Assembly: GCA_958439205.1 (NCBI GenBank)
Contig: OY288189.1
Location: 3,611,001 to 3,675,000, forward strand
Direction of reading: 5' to 3'
Source of the DNA: an uncultured Allorhizobium sp.
GTDB taxonomy: Bacteria; Pseudomonadota; Alphaproteobacteria; Rhizobiales; Rhizobiaceae
DNA length: 64,000 nucleotides
In this document: positions 24,679-33,180 of the stretch, piece after piece
Layout of the letters: each line of letters starts with the position of its first letter
Position numbering within the stretch: the first letter of the stretch is position 1
Made by a program: the position numbers and the translations under genes
The notes under the pieces: model-generated
The model's input: the letters and a program-made list of their open reading frames with translations, nothing else
What the model was told of the DNA's origin: nothing
Databases searched by the model: none

Positions 24679-25212
24679 GTGTCACGGACCGATTATCAGA
24701 CTGCCGTGCAACAGATCGGCATCCTCAAGACCCTTGCGGCCTATGATCCGCATATCGCGGGCACCCCGCCGCTCGGGGTTGAGGTCGAGACCAGCGATAT
24801 CGACATTCTCTGCTGTGCAGCAGATGCCGAGGACTTTGTTGCCGATGTGCTGCGGTCCTATGGCGAGATGAGCGGCTTTCGCATCTGGCAGTGGGTATCC
24901 AAGGACCGGCCTGTGATTGCGACGTTTCGAGCATGCGGGTGGCATTTCGAAATCTTCGCCAGCCCCCTGCCTGTCGCCAAGCAGTTCGGGTGGCGCCATT
25001 TCGAGATGGAACAGCGGCTGCTGGCCCTCGGCGGAGACGGGTTCAAAAGCGCTATTCAGGCGCTGCGCCGACAGAGCATTAAGACCGAACCGGCCTTCTG
25101 GGCGGCGCTGGGTCAAGAGGGCGATGCCTATCTCGGCTTGCTGTCTCTGGAACAGGCGACCGAAACAGAGCTTCGCGCCATGCTGGACGCGGCCGGCTTC
25201 GGGTCAAGTTGA
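24679..25212 (+). CDS. DUF4269 protein (nucleotidyltransferase-like)
   Basis: About 177 aa from the GTG at 24679 (VSRTDYQTAVQQIGIL), which matches the usual beginning of DUF4269 proteins; an ATG at 24541 would add 46 Cys/Trp/Ser-rich residues that look spurious. The core GTPPLGVEVETSDIDILCCA resembles the G-S/T-x-D-x-D active-site strand of minimal nucleotidyltransferases, followed by FRACGWHFEIFASPLPVAKQFGWRHFEME. Function is unknown. The second conserved region (RHFEMEQRLLALGG...IQALRRQSIKTEPAFW) is also in place, so it looks intact. Confidence 0.8.
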   Translation: MSRTDYQTAVQQIGILKTLAAYDPHIAGTPPLGVEVETSDIDILCCAADAEDFVADVLRSYGEMSGFRIWQWVSKDRPVIATFRACGWHFEIFASPLPVAKQFGWRHFEMEQRLLALGGDGFKSAIQALRRQSIKTEPAFWAALGQEGDAYLGLLSLEQATETELRAMLDAAGFGSS

Positions 25213-25277
25213 TCCGAACTGAGGTGCCGGAGGCCGCAAACCTGAAGCGCCAACGGTGCCGCATACCGCCAAGCTTG

Positions 25278-25343
25278 GCGTACCCTGCCCCTCATCCGGC
25301 CTTAGGCAAGGCTACCCCCCGCCCGAGGCGAGAAGGCAAAACC
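25278..25343. repeat. Intergenic repeat, family D (copy 1)
   Basis: TGCCCCTCATCCGGCCTTAG...GCGAGAAGG, a degenerate member of the 'CCCTCATCCG...GGGGAGAAGG' element also seen at 53516 and 59337. It lies between convergent genes. Confidence 0.5.
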
Positions 25344-26123
25344 TCATACCTCCTTCGCCTCGCCGATCGGATAAAGGAAGAGCCTTGTCTTGCGGCTGTC
25401 CGACAGTTCCCAGATCTCGTCCGGGTCGATATCCGGCACGGCAAAACTGTTGGAGACGAAGAGGCTGCCGGGTTTCATCTCGGTGGAGAGCTTTTGCCAC
25501 AGCGCCGCCATGGGCGCTGGTGACAGGAAGGCGTAGACGATGTCTTCCTGTGAGACATCCGTCTTCCAGAGGTCGCCGCGGCGGATCTCGCCCTTGCCGG
25601 TGAGGACCGAGAGAAGGCGGGCGGCGAGATAGACGGCGGGGGCGTTTTCCACCCCGCGCGCGCGCCTGCCCTCGCCATCGAGTGCGCGGACCACGCCGCC
25701 CAGCCCGCAGCCGAGATCGTGCACGCGGGTGGCTCCCCGATCCCGCATCATGTCTGTCAGCACTAAGGCCGTCTCGCGGTTTGTGAGGTAGAGCGGCACG
25801 CGGCCGCGCGTGGTGTTGGAAAAGACGAGCGCCAGCACGAGGAAGGCAAGACCGAAGGGCCAGGCGGGCAGATTGCCGATGAGGAAGGCGGAGCCCATGG
25901 CGAGCGGGAAGAGGAAGGCGATCAGCAGCCACCACCGGGCGAGACCCAGCACCCGCGTGATGCCGGCGGCGATCACGCCCTGCAGGACAAGGGCAAGTGC
26001 GATCAGCGGCAGGCGCTCCACCGAGGTCGACAGCGGCGCAGTCACGGCCGCCACAACTGGCAGGGCCACGACCTGGGCCAGAAGCGCGCCGAGGATCGGC
26101 GTCTTGCGGAAGAGTACGAGCAT
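25344..26123 (-). CDS. Membrane-anchored class I SAM-dependent methyltransferase
   Basis: A 259-aa protein starting MLVLFRKTPIL at 26123 (GGAGA close upstream). The first about 110 residues form four hydrophobic helices; the cytoplasmic domain then has RVHDLGCGLGGVVRAL (motif I, DLGCGxG), a second-strand ARGVENAP, and YAFLSPAPMAALWQKL in the position of the post-II/motif III region. It probably methylates a membrane-associated substrate that cannot be named. The membrane part has no relation to prenylcysteine methyltransferases that I can see. Upstream lies a family B repeat cluster. Confidence 0.8.
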   Translation of the reverse strand: MLVLFRKTPILGALLAQVVALPVVAAVTAPLSTSVERLPLIALALVLQGVIAAGITRVLGLARWWLLIAFLFPLAMGSAFLIGNLPAWPFGLAFLVLALVFSNTTRGRVPLYLTNRETALVLTDMMRDRGATRVHDLGCGLGGVVRALDGEGRRARGVENAPAVYLAARLLSVLTGKGEIRRGDLWKTDVSQEDIVYAFLSPAPMAALWQKLSTEMKPGSLFVSNSFAVPDIDPDEIWELSDSRKTRLFLYPIGEAKEV

Positions 26124-26158
26124 CGGGTCTCCGGTGGCATTGCGACCACGCGACACTG

Positions 26159-26481
26159 GCAGGGGGTGGGGTGATTCTCAAGGGCCGGGTTCGCCCTCCC
26201 CTTCGAGGTGGGGGTGGGGTGATCCGTGGGGCAGACTGCGACGGTGTCACCCCCACCCGCCGCTTCGCGTCGACCTCCCCCCTCAAGGGGGAGGTGGGTG
26301 TGCGCCGCTTGCGTCACCTTGTCGGAGATCGGCCGCCCGGTTGGCGGGCATCCACCCTCCCCTTGAGGGGGAGGGTCGGAGCGAAGCTACGGGGTGGGGT
26401 GATCCTTGCGGCCGGCTCGACCAGTGTCACCTCCACCCGCGCGTCCCGCGCGACCTCACCCCTCAAGAGGCAGGTGGGTGG
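26159..26481. repeat. Intergenic repeat cluster, family B (copy 2, several units)
   Basis: At least four units in alternating orientation: GGGGTGGGGTGATTC, CCCTCCCCTTCGAGGTGGGGG, CACCCCCACCCGCCGCTTCGCGTCGACCTCCCCCCTCAAGG, CCCTCCCCTTGAGGGGGAGGG, TCGGAGCGAAGCTACGGGG, CACCTCCACCCGCGCGTCCC. It fills the 450 bp between the divergent methyltransferase and membrane-protein genes, so their promoters must lie at its edges. Confidence 0.75.
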
Positions 26482-26573
26482 CTTGCGCCGGGCTGTCACG
26501 GCTGGCATCGTCTGAGGCTGAACCTTGCCGTGCGGGACCATGCCGGCGAGGTGGTCACTATCGAGGAAAACGC

Positions 26574-27257
26574 ATGGATTTCATGAGGCTGCTGAAGTCG
26601 CTGGAGGAGTTGCTCTATGAGCTCGTCTCCTGGCTGGTCTTCTATCCCCTCACCTTCTGGCGGGCGCTGACGCGGCCGCTCAGCATGATGCGCTATGCGG
26701 ATATCGAGCTCAGCGATCGGCTGGAAGACCAGTATGACGACACGGTGAGCCCGCCGCTTTTCCTGCTGATCACGCTGCTTCTCTCCCAGGCCCTGTCGAC
26801 CGCCTTTCCGTCGACGAGTGCGGCCTCTGCCGATGTGGCGGCGCTGACGCATTCGACTTCCAACCTGCTGATCGCGCGCGGCGTGATCTTCGGGATCTTT
26901 CCCATGGCGATGGCGGTGATCCTGCTCAAGCAAAAGCGGGTGCCGGTGACGCGATCGACGCTCCGGCCGCCCTTCTTCAGCCAGTGCTATGTGGCCGCCC
27001 CCTTTGTCTTCCTTGTCGGATTGGCCGTTGATCTGCTCGCCATGCCGGGCGGGCGGGGTCTGGAGCTTGGCGTGTTTGCGCTCGCCATCGCCATCCTCTG
27101 GTATGGTCAGGCACAGCTTCGCTGGTTTCGGCAGGATCTCGGGATCGGCGTTGTGAAAGCGGGCGCGCTTTTTCTTCTGGCCTTTATCCTGGCAACGATC
27201 TGCTCGTTGACCATCGCGATTGCGGTCGCCACCCAGCTACCGCGCTGGAACGCCTGA
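26574..27257 (+). CDS. Multi-pass membrane protein, unknown function
   Basis: A 227-aa protein with GAGGAAAA before the ATG at 26574. Residues 1-60 are amphipathic (MDFMRLLKSLEELLYELVSWLVFYPLTFWRAL; RYADIELSDRLEDQYDD), then come five hydrophobic segments, ending CSLTIAIAVATQLPRWNA. The overall plan resembles Yip1-domain or small permease-like proteins but no diagnostic motif is visible. Divergent from the methyltransferase across a repeat cluster. Confidence 0.7.
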   Translation: MDFMRLLKSLEELLYELVSWLVFYPLTFWRALTRPLSMMRYADIELSDRLEDQYDDTVSPPLFLLITLLLSQALSTAFPSTSAASADVAALTHSTSNLLIARGVIFGIFPMAMAVILLKQKRVPVTRSTLRPPFFSQCYVAAPFVFLVGLAVDLLAMPGGRGLELGVFALAIAILWYGQAQLRWFRQDLGIGVVKAGALFLLAFILATICSLTIAIAVATQLPRWNA

Positions 27258-27276
27258 AGACGCGGATTAGACGGCT

Positions 27277-27543
27277 TCAGTGCCGCCGTTCGGCGTCAGC
27301 AGACGGTGGCGCGCGCGGGGTTAGCACCCGGTCGACCTCCGCCTCCAGGAGGACCTTCTCGCGGCTGTCGAAATCGCGGAAACCATGAATGGCGGCATGC
27401 GACCAGAGGATGCGGCCGGAGAGCAGCGGCGCGTCGACCGTGGCAATCAGATGCCCGTTCATCGCCACGTCGAAGGTGACGAAGTTCTGGCCGCGCATCT
27501 CACTTTGCGCGACATTGGCAATCTGCATACGGCGCTCGGCCAA
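27277..27543 (-). CDS. Hypothetical protein (up to 88 aa)
   Basis: A short protein, with a TTG start at 27543 close behind GGGGGAG, or an ATG at 27528 (MQIANVAQSEMRG). It reads sensibly (NFVTFDVAMNGHLIATVDAPLL...FRDFDSREKVLLEAEVDRVL) with a charged tail. No family recognised. It is convergent with the membrane protein at 26574-27257 and stands alone. Confidence 0.5.
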   Translation of the reverse strand: MAERRMQIANVAQSEMRGQNFVTFDVAMNGHLIATVDAPLLSGRILWSHAAIHGFRDFDSREKVLLEAEVDRVLTPRAPPSADAERRH

Positions 27544-27773
27544 AGGCTCCCCCCGATCCCCTGAAGGCCCCCGCTAATGCAGGGGTTTCGAATGTCCTTA
27601 TATACAGAAATACCCGCGCCGGTTGGGTCTTTTTGGATTTTTCCAGTCAAAAATTGCAGGCCAAAAGCCGGGCGGTCTGGGGGAAGAGCGGTGAGGCCAC
27701 GCCGGCTGAGTTCCGCCCGATCGGAACCGGGCGGTTGACATTCGGGTGAGCGAGACTTGATCCCCGCCCGGCC

Positions 27774-28667
27774 TCAGACCTTCACATATTTGCGCCAGTC
27801 GTGCTCTTCCTTGAAGCCCAGGACTTCGCGGATCTTGGCGTTGGAGAGCGGGGCTGCAAAGCCGTCGAGATCGCCCGTGATCGGCGTGTTCGGCGCCCAT
27901 TTGGCGAGAAACTCGCGGGTCGGCACGGTTGCCGTGATCGTATCGTTGACGGCGTTAAAGACCTGGAAGCCGAGGCCATCCTTTGCCACGCAGAGGTCGA
28001 CGATCTGGCCGAGATCGCGGGCGTCGATATAGGACCAGGCATTGCGCTTGCGGCATGGCGGATCGGCGAGATAGCCGGGGAATGCGGCGTAATCTTCCGG
28101 GGCGATGACATTGCCGATGCGCAGCGCATAGACATCGATGCCGTAGCGCATGGCGAAGGCGCGGGCCGTCTTCTCGTTGACGACCTTGGAGAGGCCGTAG
28201 CTATCCATCGGGTCGGTGTCGTAGTCTTCGGTCAGCGGAAACGCGTGATAGTCCTTGTCGCCCTCGGCAAAGCAGACGCCATAGGTGGTTTCCGAGGAGG
28301 CGATGATCACCTTCTTAATGCCGAGCTTGGCGGCGGCCTCGATGACGTTGTAGGTCGAGACGGTGTTTTCAGCGAAGGTCTTGTTGTCGGGATGCATCAG
28401 GATGCGGGGGACGGCGGCGAAATGCACGACAGCATCGACCGGCTTCGGGCCGCCCGCCTCTTCATAACCGTCATAGCCGAAATGGCAGGACAGCGCGTTG
28501 AAGACTTCGCCCGGATCGGTGACGTCGGTCAAAAGCGTGTGGGCGCCCGGCACATCGAGCACGGCGCGGTCGACGTTGAGCACCTTATGGCCCTTGTCCA
28601 GCAGGTAGGGCACGACATGGCGCCCCGCCTTGCCGCTGCCGCCGGTAAACACGATCCGCTTGCCCAT
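27774..28667 (-). CDS. NAD-dependent epimerase/dehydratase (extended SDR)
   Basis: A 297-aa Rossmann-fold enzyme starting MGKRIVFTGGSGKAGRHVVPYL, whose GGSGKAGRH is the G-x2-G-x2-G nucleotide site. The catalytic triad region is ASSETTYGV...YGLSKVVNEKTARAFA (Y-x3-K). RIGNVIAPEDYAAFPGYL and the C-terminal WAPNTPITGDLDGFAAPLSNAKIREVLGF resemble nucleotide-sugar or uronate epimerases/dehydrogenases. Cytoplasmic. The substrate is unknown; no sugar-pathway genes are adjacent. Confidence 0.87.
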   Translation of the reverse strand: MGKRIVFTGGSGKAGRHVVPYLLDKGHKVLNVDRAVLDVPGAHTLLTDVTDPGEVFNALSCHFGYDGYEEAGGPKPVDAVVHFAAVPRILMHPDNKTFAENTVSTYNVIEAAAKLGIKKVIIASSETTYGVCFAEGDKDYHAFPLTEDYDTDPMDSYGLSKVVNEKTARAFAMRYGIDVYALRIGNVIAPEDYAAFPGYLADPPCRKRNAWSYIDARDLGQIVDLCVAKDGLGFQVFNAVNDTITATVPTREFLAKWAPNTPITGDLDGFAAPLSNAKIREVLGFKEEHDWRKYVKV

Positions 28668-28816
28668 GGTGATCCTCCTCAGAGATTGGTTGTCTGACGA
28701 CCAGATAGCGCGGCGCGGGGAAAAGGGTAAGGGGGAAAGCTGTGTGTTCCGGCTTCAGGGAACCTCAGCCGCAGCCCCCGTGTTTATGCCGTCACACCCA
28801 ACCCAGGAGAGACGCC

Positions 28817-29296
28817 GTGAAACTCGAGGATTTTGCAAACAGAGAGCCCAGGTTCATTCTGGAGGAGTTCTTTTCCGGCACGCTGCGCGGCTGGGGCGTG
28901 ACCATCGGCCGGCTCGGCGGCTTCCAGAACCGCTTCACCATCGACGCCCGCGGGCGTTTCGACCCGGAGGCAAATGTCCTGTCGCTGACGGAAGACTATT
29001 TCTTCGACGACGGCCATTCCGACACCCTGACCTGGACGATCCTGAAGCGCGAGGAGAACCGCTACGAGGGTCGCGAAACCCTGATCGACGGCGTGGCCGA
29101 GGGCGAACAGGCGGGCTCTGCCTTCCGCTGGCAATATGCCCGCGACGTGCCGGATGCCGATGGCGCCAAGACCCGTTTCGGCTTCGACGACTGGTTCATC
29201 CTGCATGACGAGCGGCATATGAGCGTGCATGCGTCGCTGACCAAGCTCGGTGTGGAAGTGGCGACGATCGAGGCGTTTTACGAGCGTGTGGGGTGA
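28817..29296 (+). CDS. DUF3833 family protein
   Basis: A 159-aa protein from the GTG at 28817 (VKLEDFANREPRF), preceded by AGGAGA. Family features include LEEFFSGTLRGWGVTIGRLGGFQNRFTIDARG near the N-terminus and TLTWTILKREENRYEGRETLIDG, which look like a lipocalin-like beta barrel. Many homologues are lipoproteins; this one has no signal peptide. Function unknown. Confidence 0.82.
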   Translation: MKLEDFANREPRFILEEFFSGTLRGWGVTIGRLGGFQNRFTIDARGRFDPEANVLSLTEDYFFDDGHSDTLTWTILKREENRYEGRETLIDGVAEGEQAGSAFRWQYARDVPDADGAKTRFGFDDWFILHDERHMSVHASLTKLGVEVATIEAFYERVG

Positions 29297-29384
29297 GGGC
29301 AAGGCGGGGAATGGACGGCCGAACCGGCCTTGACGGCTTCGCGCGCCCTCCCCATCTCCGCTCCGACACCACAGGAGGATGACG

Positions 29385-29762
29385 ATGGGACTGTTCGACG
29401 GATTGCTGGGCCATGGATCGAGCGTCGACCCGAGCGATCTCGCCAAACGCCTGGACGGCGTGTTGATCGACGGCGAGCAGGTTTCGCTTGCCTTCAAGGT
29501 CATCCGCGATGTCTTCGTCTTCACCGACAAGCGGCTGATCCTGATCGACGTGCAGGGCATCACCGGCTCCAAGGTGGATTATATCTCGGTGCCCTACCGG
29601 GCGATCACCCGCTTCTCCGTAGAAACCGCCGGCACCTTCGATCTGGACAGCGAGTTGAAGATCTGGGTTTCCGGTGCGCATGATCCGGTGACCAAGACGC
29701 TGAAGAAGGGCACGGATGTGCGCGGGATCCAGCGGGCGCTGGCGGCGGGGGTTTTGCGGTAG
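29385..29762 (+). CDS. Bacterial PH-domain protein
   Basis: A 125-aa protein. AGGAGG abuts the ATG at 29379, so the ATG at 29385 (MGLFDGLLGHG, spacing 6) is preferred. The body VLIDGEQVSLAFKVIRDVFVFTDKRLILIDVQGITGSKVDYISVPYRAITRFSVETAGTFDLDSELKIWVSG is a typical bacterial pleckstrin-homology domain (YvlC/bPH type). Such domains bind partner proteins or membranes. Follows the DUF3833 gene by 88 bp on the same strand. Confidence 0.85.
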   Translation: MGLFDGLLGHGSSVDPSDLAKRLDGVLIDGEQVSLAFKVIRDVFVFTDKRLILIDVQGITGSKVDYISVPYRAITRFSVETAGTFDLDSELKIWVSGAHDPVTKTLKKGTDVRGIQRALAAGVLR

Positions 29763-29839
29763 GGCTCTCGGGGCTAAGGGTCCGCCAGGCTCCGTTTCTT
29801 GGAGGCCTTTAGCTTGATGCGTGGTAGCGCGAAGGTCTA

Positions 29840-30793
29840 TCAGCGCACCGGCAGCCACCATCGTTGTGGGTCCGTCTTGTTGGCGACGATGACAAGTGGC
29901 CTTGCCTCGATGTTTGCCTCCGGCACGAAGCCCAAGTCAAAACGGCTGTCCAGACTGTTGTCGCGGTTGTCTCCCATGACGAAGTAATGCCCGGCGGGAA
30001 CCAGCCATTCGACCGTATCGTCGCCCCTCGAGACGTCATTTGTCTCGATGATCGGATAGGCCAAACCGTCGGGAAGATGTTCCATGTAGAGCGTTTCGCC
30101 AGCCTCTATCGGGATGGTCGAATTCGCAAGCGGCTGGCGGTCGACCACCGCGCCATTCAGATACAGTCTTCCGCCACGCAGCTCGACCCGGTCCCCGGGC
30201 AGGCCGATGACGCGCTTGACATAGCTGGTCGTCGGATCCGGCGGATAGGCAAAGCTGATGATCTCGCCTCTCTGCGGCAAACGACCGCCCCAACGCCGCT
30301 CCGGTCCGAGCCCGAAGATGATGGAGTATCGGCCGAGCCCATAGGTCAGCTTTTCCGCGAAGAAATAATCGCCGGACTGCAGCGCGGGCCGCATGGAACC
30401 GGACTGTATCGTGACGGGCTGGAGCAGAAGGTTGCGTACGAGCAAGGCGAGAAGCAGAGGGGCCAGCCAGAAGAGCAGGATCCAGTTGTAGAACCGGGCA
30501 TACCAGGGATAGCGGGCGCGCGGCGGCTGGCGTGACGCCACAAGATACACATGGAGACTTGCTGCGATGCGATAAACAACCACCACAAGAACCGACATCC
30601 AGAGCGGATAGTCGATCGCCTGGTAGGAAAGCACAAAAGGCAGCGCATAGGCGAGAAGGATGCCGATCGCGCCATAGATCAAACCCAGCCAGCCTCTTGC
30701 CAGATAGAACATCCCCAATGCGGGAGACAGAAACAGGCTGATGGATGCCGCCCAGGCGGGATGGCGACTGCGGTAAGCTGCCAATAAACGCAT
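29840..30793 (-). CDS. lepB: Signal peptidase I with an extra N-terminal membrane module
   Basis: A 317-aa type I signal peptidase. Catalytic serine S133 in IQSGSMRPALQSGDY, general base K193 in SYVKRVIGLPGDRVE, and box E GDNRDNSLDSRFDLG are all present, with the active domain facing the periplasm. Unusually, about 115 residues precede the catalytic domain and hold three to four hydrophobic segments (SISLFLSPALGMFYLARGWL, GAIGILLAYALPFVLSY, SVLVVVVYRIAASLHVYLV). Another lepB in the genome is expected, so this may be a specialised paralogue. Convergent with the PH-domain gene. Confidence 0.9.
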   Translation of the reverse strand: MRLLAAYRSRHPAWAASISLFLSPALGMFYLARGWLGLIYGAIGILLAYALPFVLSYQAIDYPLWMSVLVVVVYRIAASLHVYLVASRQPPRARYPWYARFYNWILLFWLAPLLLALLVRNLLLQPVTIQSGSMRPALQSGDYFFAEKLTYGLGRYSIIFGLGPERRWGGRLPQRGEIISFAYPPDPTTSYVKRVIGLPGDRVELRGGRLYLNGAVVDRQPLANSTIPIEAGETLYMEHLPDGLAYPIIETNDVSRGDDTVEWLVPAGHYFVMGDNRDNSLDSRFDLGFVPEANIEARPLVIVANKTDPQRWWLPVR

Positions 30794-31233
30794 GAAATTA
30801 CCTTACGTGAAACTTGGACAGTGGCGCTGGAACCAGCGAAATGGATTTTTGTGTTATGTCTCCAAGAAACACCATGTTCCGCGGCGAGTCATCCTCCGCG
30901 ATCGAACTTCAATTGGGCGTATCGGGCGCGGCTCCTGCGCGGCGTTGGCGACGGGAGGCAGGGGATCGATGACGCCCCAACAAACTCCTAGTTGCATTTC
31001 TTGGGCCACACCCCGATAAACATAGACCATGACGATCTGAAGTGTTTCGAGGATACGCATGGCAAGGGCCACCTGTCGCGGCATCCTCCGGAGGCACAGA
31101 CGGTCATCTGGATCTCGCTGCCGAACGGCCTCGCATAGCGCGCCTTGAAGGAGAGAACTGGCCCACCACACGAGGCTAGGGATGCCTAGCGCTTTCCAAT
31201 TGGATAAACCCAACGGATGGGTTATGGTGTAGC
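30794..31233. other. 440-bp region without a recognised gene
   Basis: The only sizeable frame is a 119-codon minus-strand one (30854-31213, MGLSNWKALGIPS...) with no family resemblance, no ribosome-binding site that I can see, and codon use unlike the neighbours; I do not call it. The right end has a plausible promoter for the DUF4160 gene: TTGGAT, then TTATGG near 31214, just before the start at 31234. Confidence 0.4.
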
Positions 31234-31473
31234 ATGGTCGTCGTTCACAGGGCTTTCGGCTTTCGCTTCGTTATCTACACACAGGATCACGAGCCCGCGC
31301 ATATCCACATCACCGGCGCCGGGCAGGCGAAAATCAATCTGCTCGGCCAGAATGGAAAGCCGGAACTGGTCTACAGCATCGGTATCAACCGTGCCGACCT
31401 CAGACGGATCCTCAACGAAGTCGCGGTCGAACAAGCCCGGCTTTTGAATGAATGGGAGCGTATCCATGGCTGA
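31234..31473 (+). CDS. DUF4160 protein
   Basis: A 79-aa protein beginning MVVVHRAFGFRFVIYTQDHEPAHIHITGAG; FVIYTQDHEPAHIHI is the DUF4160 hallmark, with the conserved His pair. It overlaps the following DUF2442 gene by eight bases (ATGGCTGA). DUF4160 and DUF2442 genes are very often paired in bacteria and the arrangement looks like a toxin-antitoxin operon, but activity has not, to my knowledge, been shown. Confidence 0.85.
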   Translation: MVVVHRAFGFRFVIYTQDHEPAHIHITGAGQAKINLLGQNGKPELVYSIGINRADLRRILNEVAVEQARLLNEWERIHG

Positions 31474-31879
31474 CTTCGACGAACGGCAATTCGATGCGGC
31501 AGAAGCACGCGGTCGTGCCATGCTTGAGACCGAGCCGCGCGCAGTGGGTGCGCGCTACGATGGCGAGGCGGGCCGGGTCGTGCTTGAGCTCGCCAACGGG
31601 TGCGCATACGCATTTCCAACGGCGCTGGTCGAGGATCTTCAAGGGGCAAGCCCCGAAACCCTGGCGCGGGTCGAGGTCGACGGGCTTGGCTTCAACCTCC
31701 ATTGGGCCGATCTCGACGTCGACCTCTATGTGCCTGCACTGATTTCAGGGATTTTCGGCACCCGAGCATGGATGACCCGGGAGCTCGCACGCCGCGCGGG
31801 CCAGGTCTCATCCGAGGCCAAGGCCGCAGCAGCGCGCGCGAATGGTGCGAAGGGCGGGCGACCGCGGCGGGCGGTATAA
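31466..31879 (+). CDS. DUF2442 protein
   Basis: A 137-aa protein whose ATG at 31466 lies inside the end of the DUF4160 gene, with GGGAGCG upstream. The DUF2442 core is ARYDGEAGRVVLELANGCAYAFPTALVEDLQG...VEVDGLGFNLHWADLDVDLYVPALISGIFG; the tail is basic and Ala/Arg/Gly-rich (AKAAAARANGAKGGRPRRAV), fit for nucleic-acid binding. In the suspected two-gene module it would be the DNA-binding or antitoxin partner; that is inference. Confidence 0.85.
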   Translation: MADFDERQFDAAEARGRAMLETEPRAVGARYDGEAGRVVLELANGCAYAFPTALVEDLQGASPETLARVEVDGLGFNLHWADLDVDLYVPALISGIFGTRAWMTRELARRAGQVSSEAKAAAARANGAKGGRPRRAV

Positions 31880-32034
31880 AGCCGCTTGCGGTATTGCGAC
31901 GCCTTTCTGTGTTTGCGGGCCAGCTGCACCCCTCCCCCACACCCCCAAACTTCCCTCACTCCCGAATCAGTGATACCCCTCGGGCACCGCCGCCTGGCGT
32001 CTAGCGCCCGTGTCCTCAAGGTTTCGTCCCGCCC

Positions 32035-32619
32035 GTGTTTCGTGTTCCGCTCATCGTCGCCACTGCGCTGATCATCGCCTTTGCCGGCGGGATCCTGTCA
32101 GCGCTTTCGATGCTGAATGCGTCGGTTGGTTTCGGGGCTATCGAGGTGGCGGGATGGCGGGCGTTTCCGGCGGCGCAGACGGCTTCGGCGGATCCTTATG
32201 CCAAGGCGCATCGGGCGAAGGGCGGACGGCTGCTTTATGGATCGGCGGAAGGCTTGCAGTTTACGGCCGCGCGGGATGCCCAGGGGCTGACGCTGACGGG
32301 GACCTGTTCCTACCGGATGAGCGGGCGCACGCCCGCGACCCGGCTCTGGACACTTTATGCGGCGGATGCCGACGGAAATCGGCTCAATGCCGGCGCGGAG
32401 CTGCCGACAGCGAAGAATTCGCAGACGGTTCTGAGACGTCGCGACGGATCCTTTGACATCGTGATCTCGCGCACGGCGAAGGCCGGAAACTGGCTTGCCA
32501 TTCCCGATGCCGGGGCCTTTCAGCTGGTGCTGACGCTGCTCGATACGCCGGCTGCGGCCTCCACGGGTCTGTCGGGGCTCTCCATGCCCGTGATCGAGCA
32601 GATCGGGTGCGGCCAATGA
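32035..32619 (+). CDS. DUF1214 protein
   Basis: A 194-aa protein starting at a GTG (32035): an N-terminal hydrophobic anchor (PLIVATALIIAFAGGILSALSML) then a beta-rich domain with GLTLTGTCSYRMSGRTPATRLWTLYAADADG, DGSFDIVISRTAKAGNWLAIPDAGAFQLVLTLLDTP, characteristic of DUF1214. It is translationally coupled to the DUF1254 gene (ATGA overlap). The two domains are often fused or adjacent; they are periplasmic and of unknown role. Confidence 0.85.
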   Translation: MFRVPLIVATALIIAFAGGILSALSMLNASVGFGAIEVAGWRAFPAAQTASADPYAKAHRAKGGRLLYGSAEGLQFTAARDAQGLTLTGTCSYRMSGRTPATRLWTLYAADADGNRLNAGAELPTAKNSQTVLRRRDGSFDIVISRTAKAGNWLAIPDAGAFQLVLTLLDTPAAASTGLSGLSMPVIEQIGCGQ

Positions 32620-33167
32620 GCAAGTTTCTCTATGCCGTGCTGACCGGCCTTTTCGGCGCCGTGCTGCTGCACATCATTATCATTCTCGGCGTGCCGCATT
32701 TTACCGGCCGCGACGCCTATACCCGGGTGACCTCGGAAGGCGTGCCCTTCGTCTTCCATGCGCTTTCGGCAGCGCCCGATGCGGCCGGGCTTTCCAGCCT
32801 TGATCCCTATCTCCGGGTAGCGGTCTGCCATTTCGACATCGAGCGTCAGCCGCTGTCGCTCGTGGCGCTGGGGGGCGGCGTGGATTTCTGGTCGGTCGCG
32901 ATCTACGACCGGGATGCCAATGAGGTGTTTTCGATGAACGACCGCACCTCGGTCGCGGGCGACCTCGATGTGCTGATGGCGACCCCCGTGCAGGTGGCGC
33001 AGCTTCGGAAGACACCGATCGCGGCGCTGGCCGAGACGATCCTTGTCGAGCATCCGGGCACGGAAGGCTATGTGGTGCTGAGGGTGCTTGCCCCGCAGGA
33101 AAGCTATGAGGCGGATGCGAAGGGTTTTCTAGCGGATGCCGAATGCCTGCCGTTCACCGGGCGCTGA
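32616..33167 (+). CDS. DUF1254 protein
   Basis: A 183-aa protein starting MSKFLYAVLTGLFGAVLLHIIIILGVPHF, a membrane anchor, followed by the DUF1254 region (YLRVAVCHFDIERQPLSLVALGGGVDFWSVAIYDRDANEVFSMNDRT). Overlaps the DUF1214 stop by four bases, so both are made together. Likely a periplasm-facing pair; function unknown. Confidence 0.83.
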   Translation: MSKFLYAVLTGLFGAVLLHIIIILGVPHFTGRDAYTRVTSEGVPFVFHALSAAPDAAGLSSLDPYLRVAVCHFDIERQPLSLVALGGGVDFWSVAIYDRDANEVFSMNDRTSVAGDLDVLMATPVQVAQLRKTPIAALAETILVEHPGTEGYVVLRVLAPQESYEADAKGFLADAECLPFTGR

Positions 33168-33180
33168 TCAAGGCTGGAGC

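Noticed and set aside
30854..31213. 119-codon minus-strand open frame (MGLSNWKALG...)
   Set aside because: No recognised family, no ribosome-binding site, Cys/Trp/Met-rich composition and atypical codons; kept only as a remark in the gap entry.
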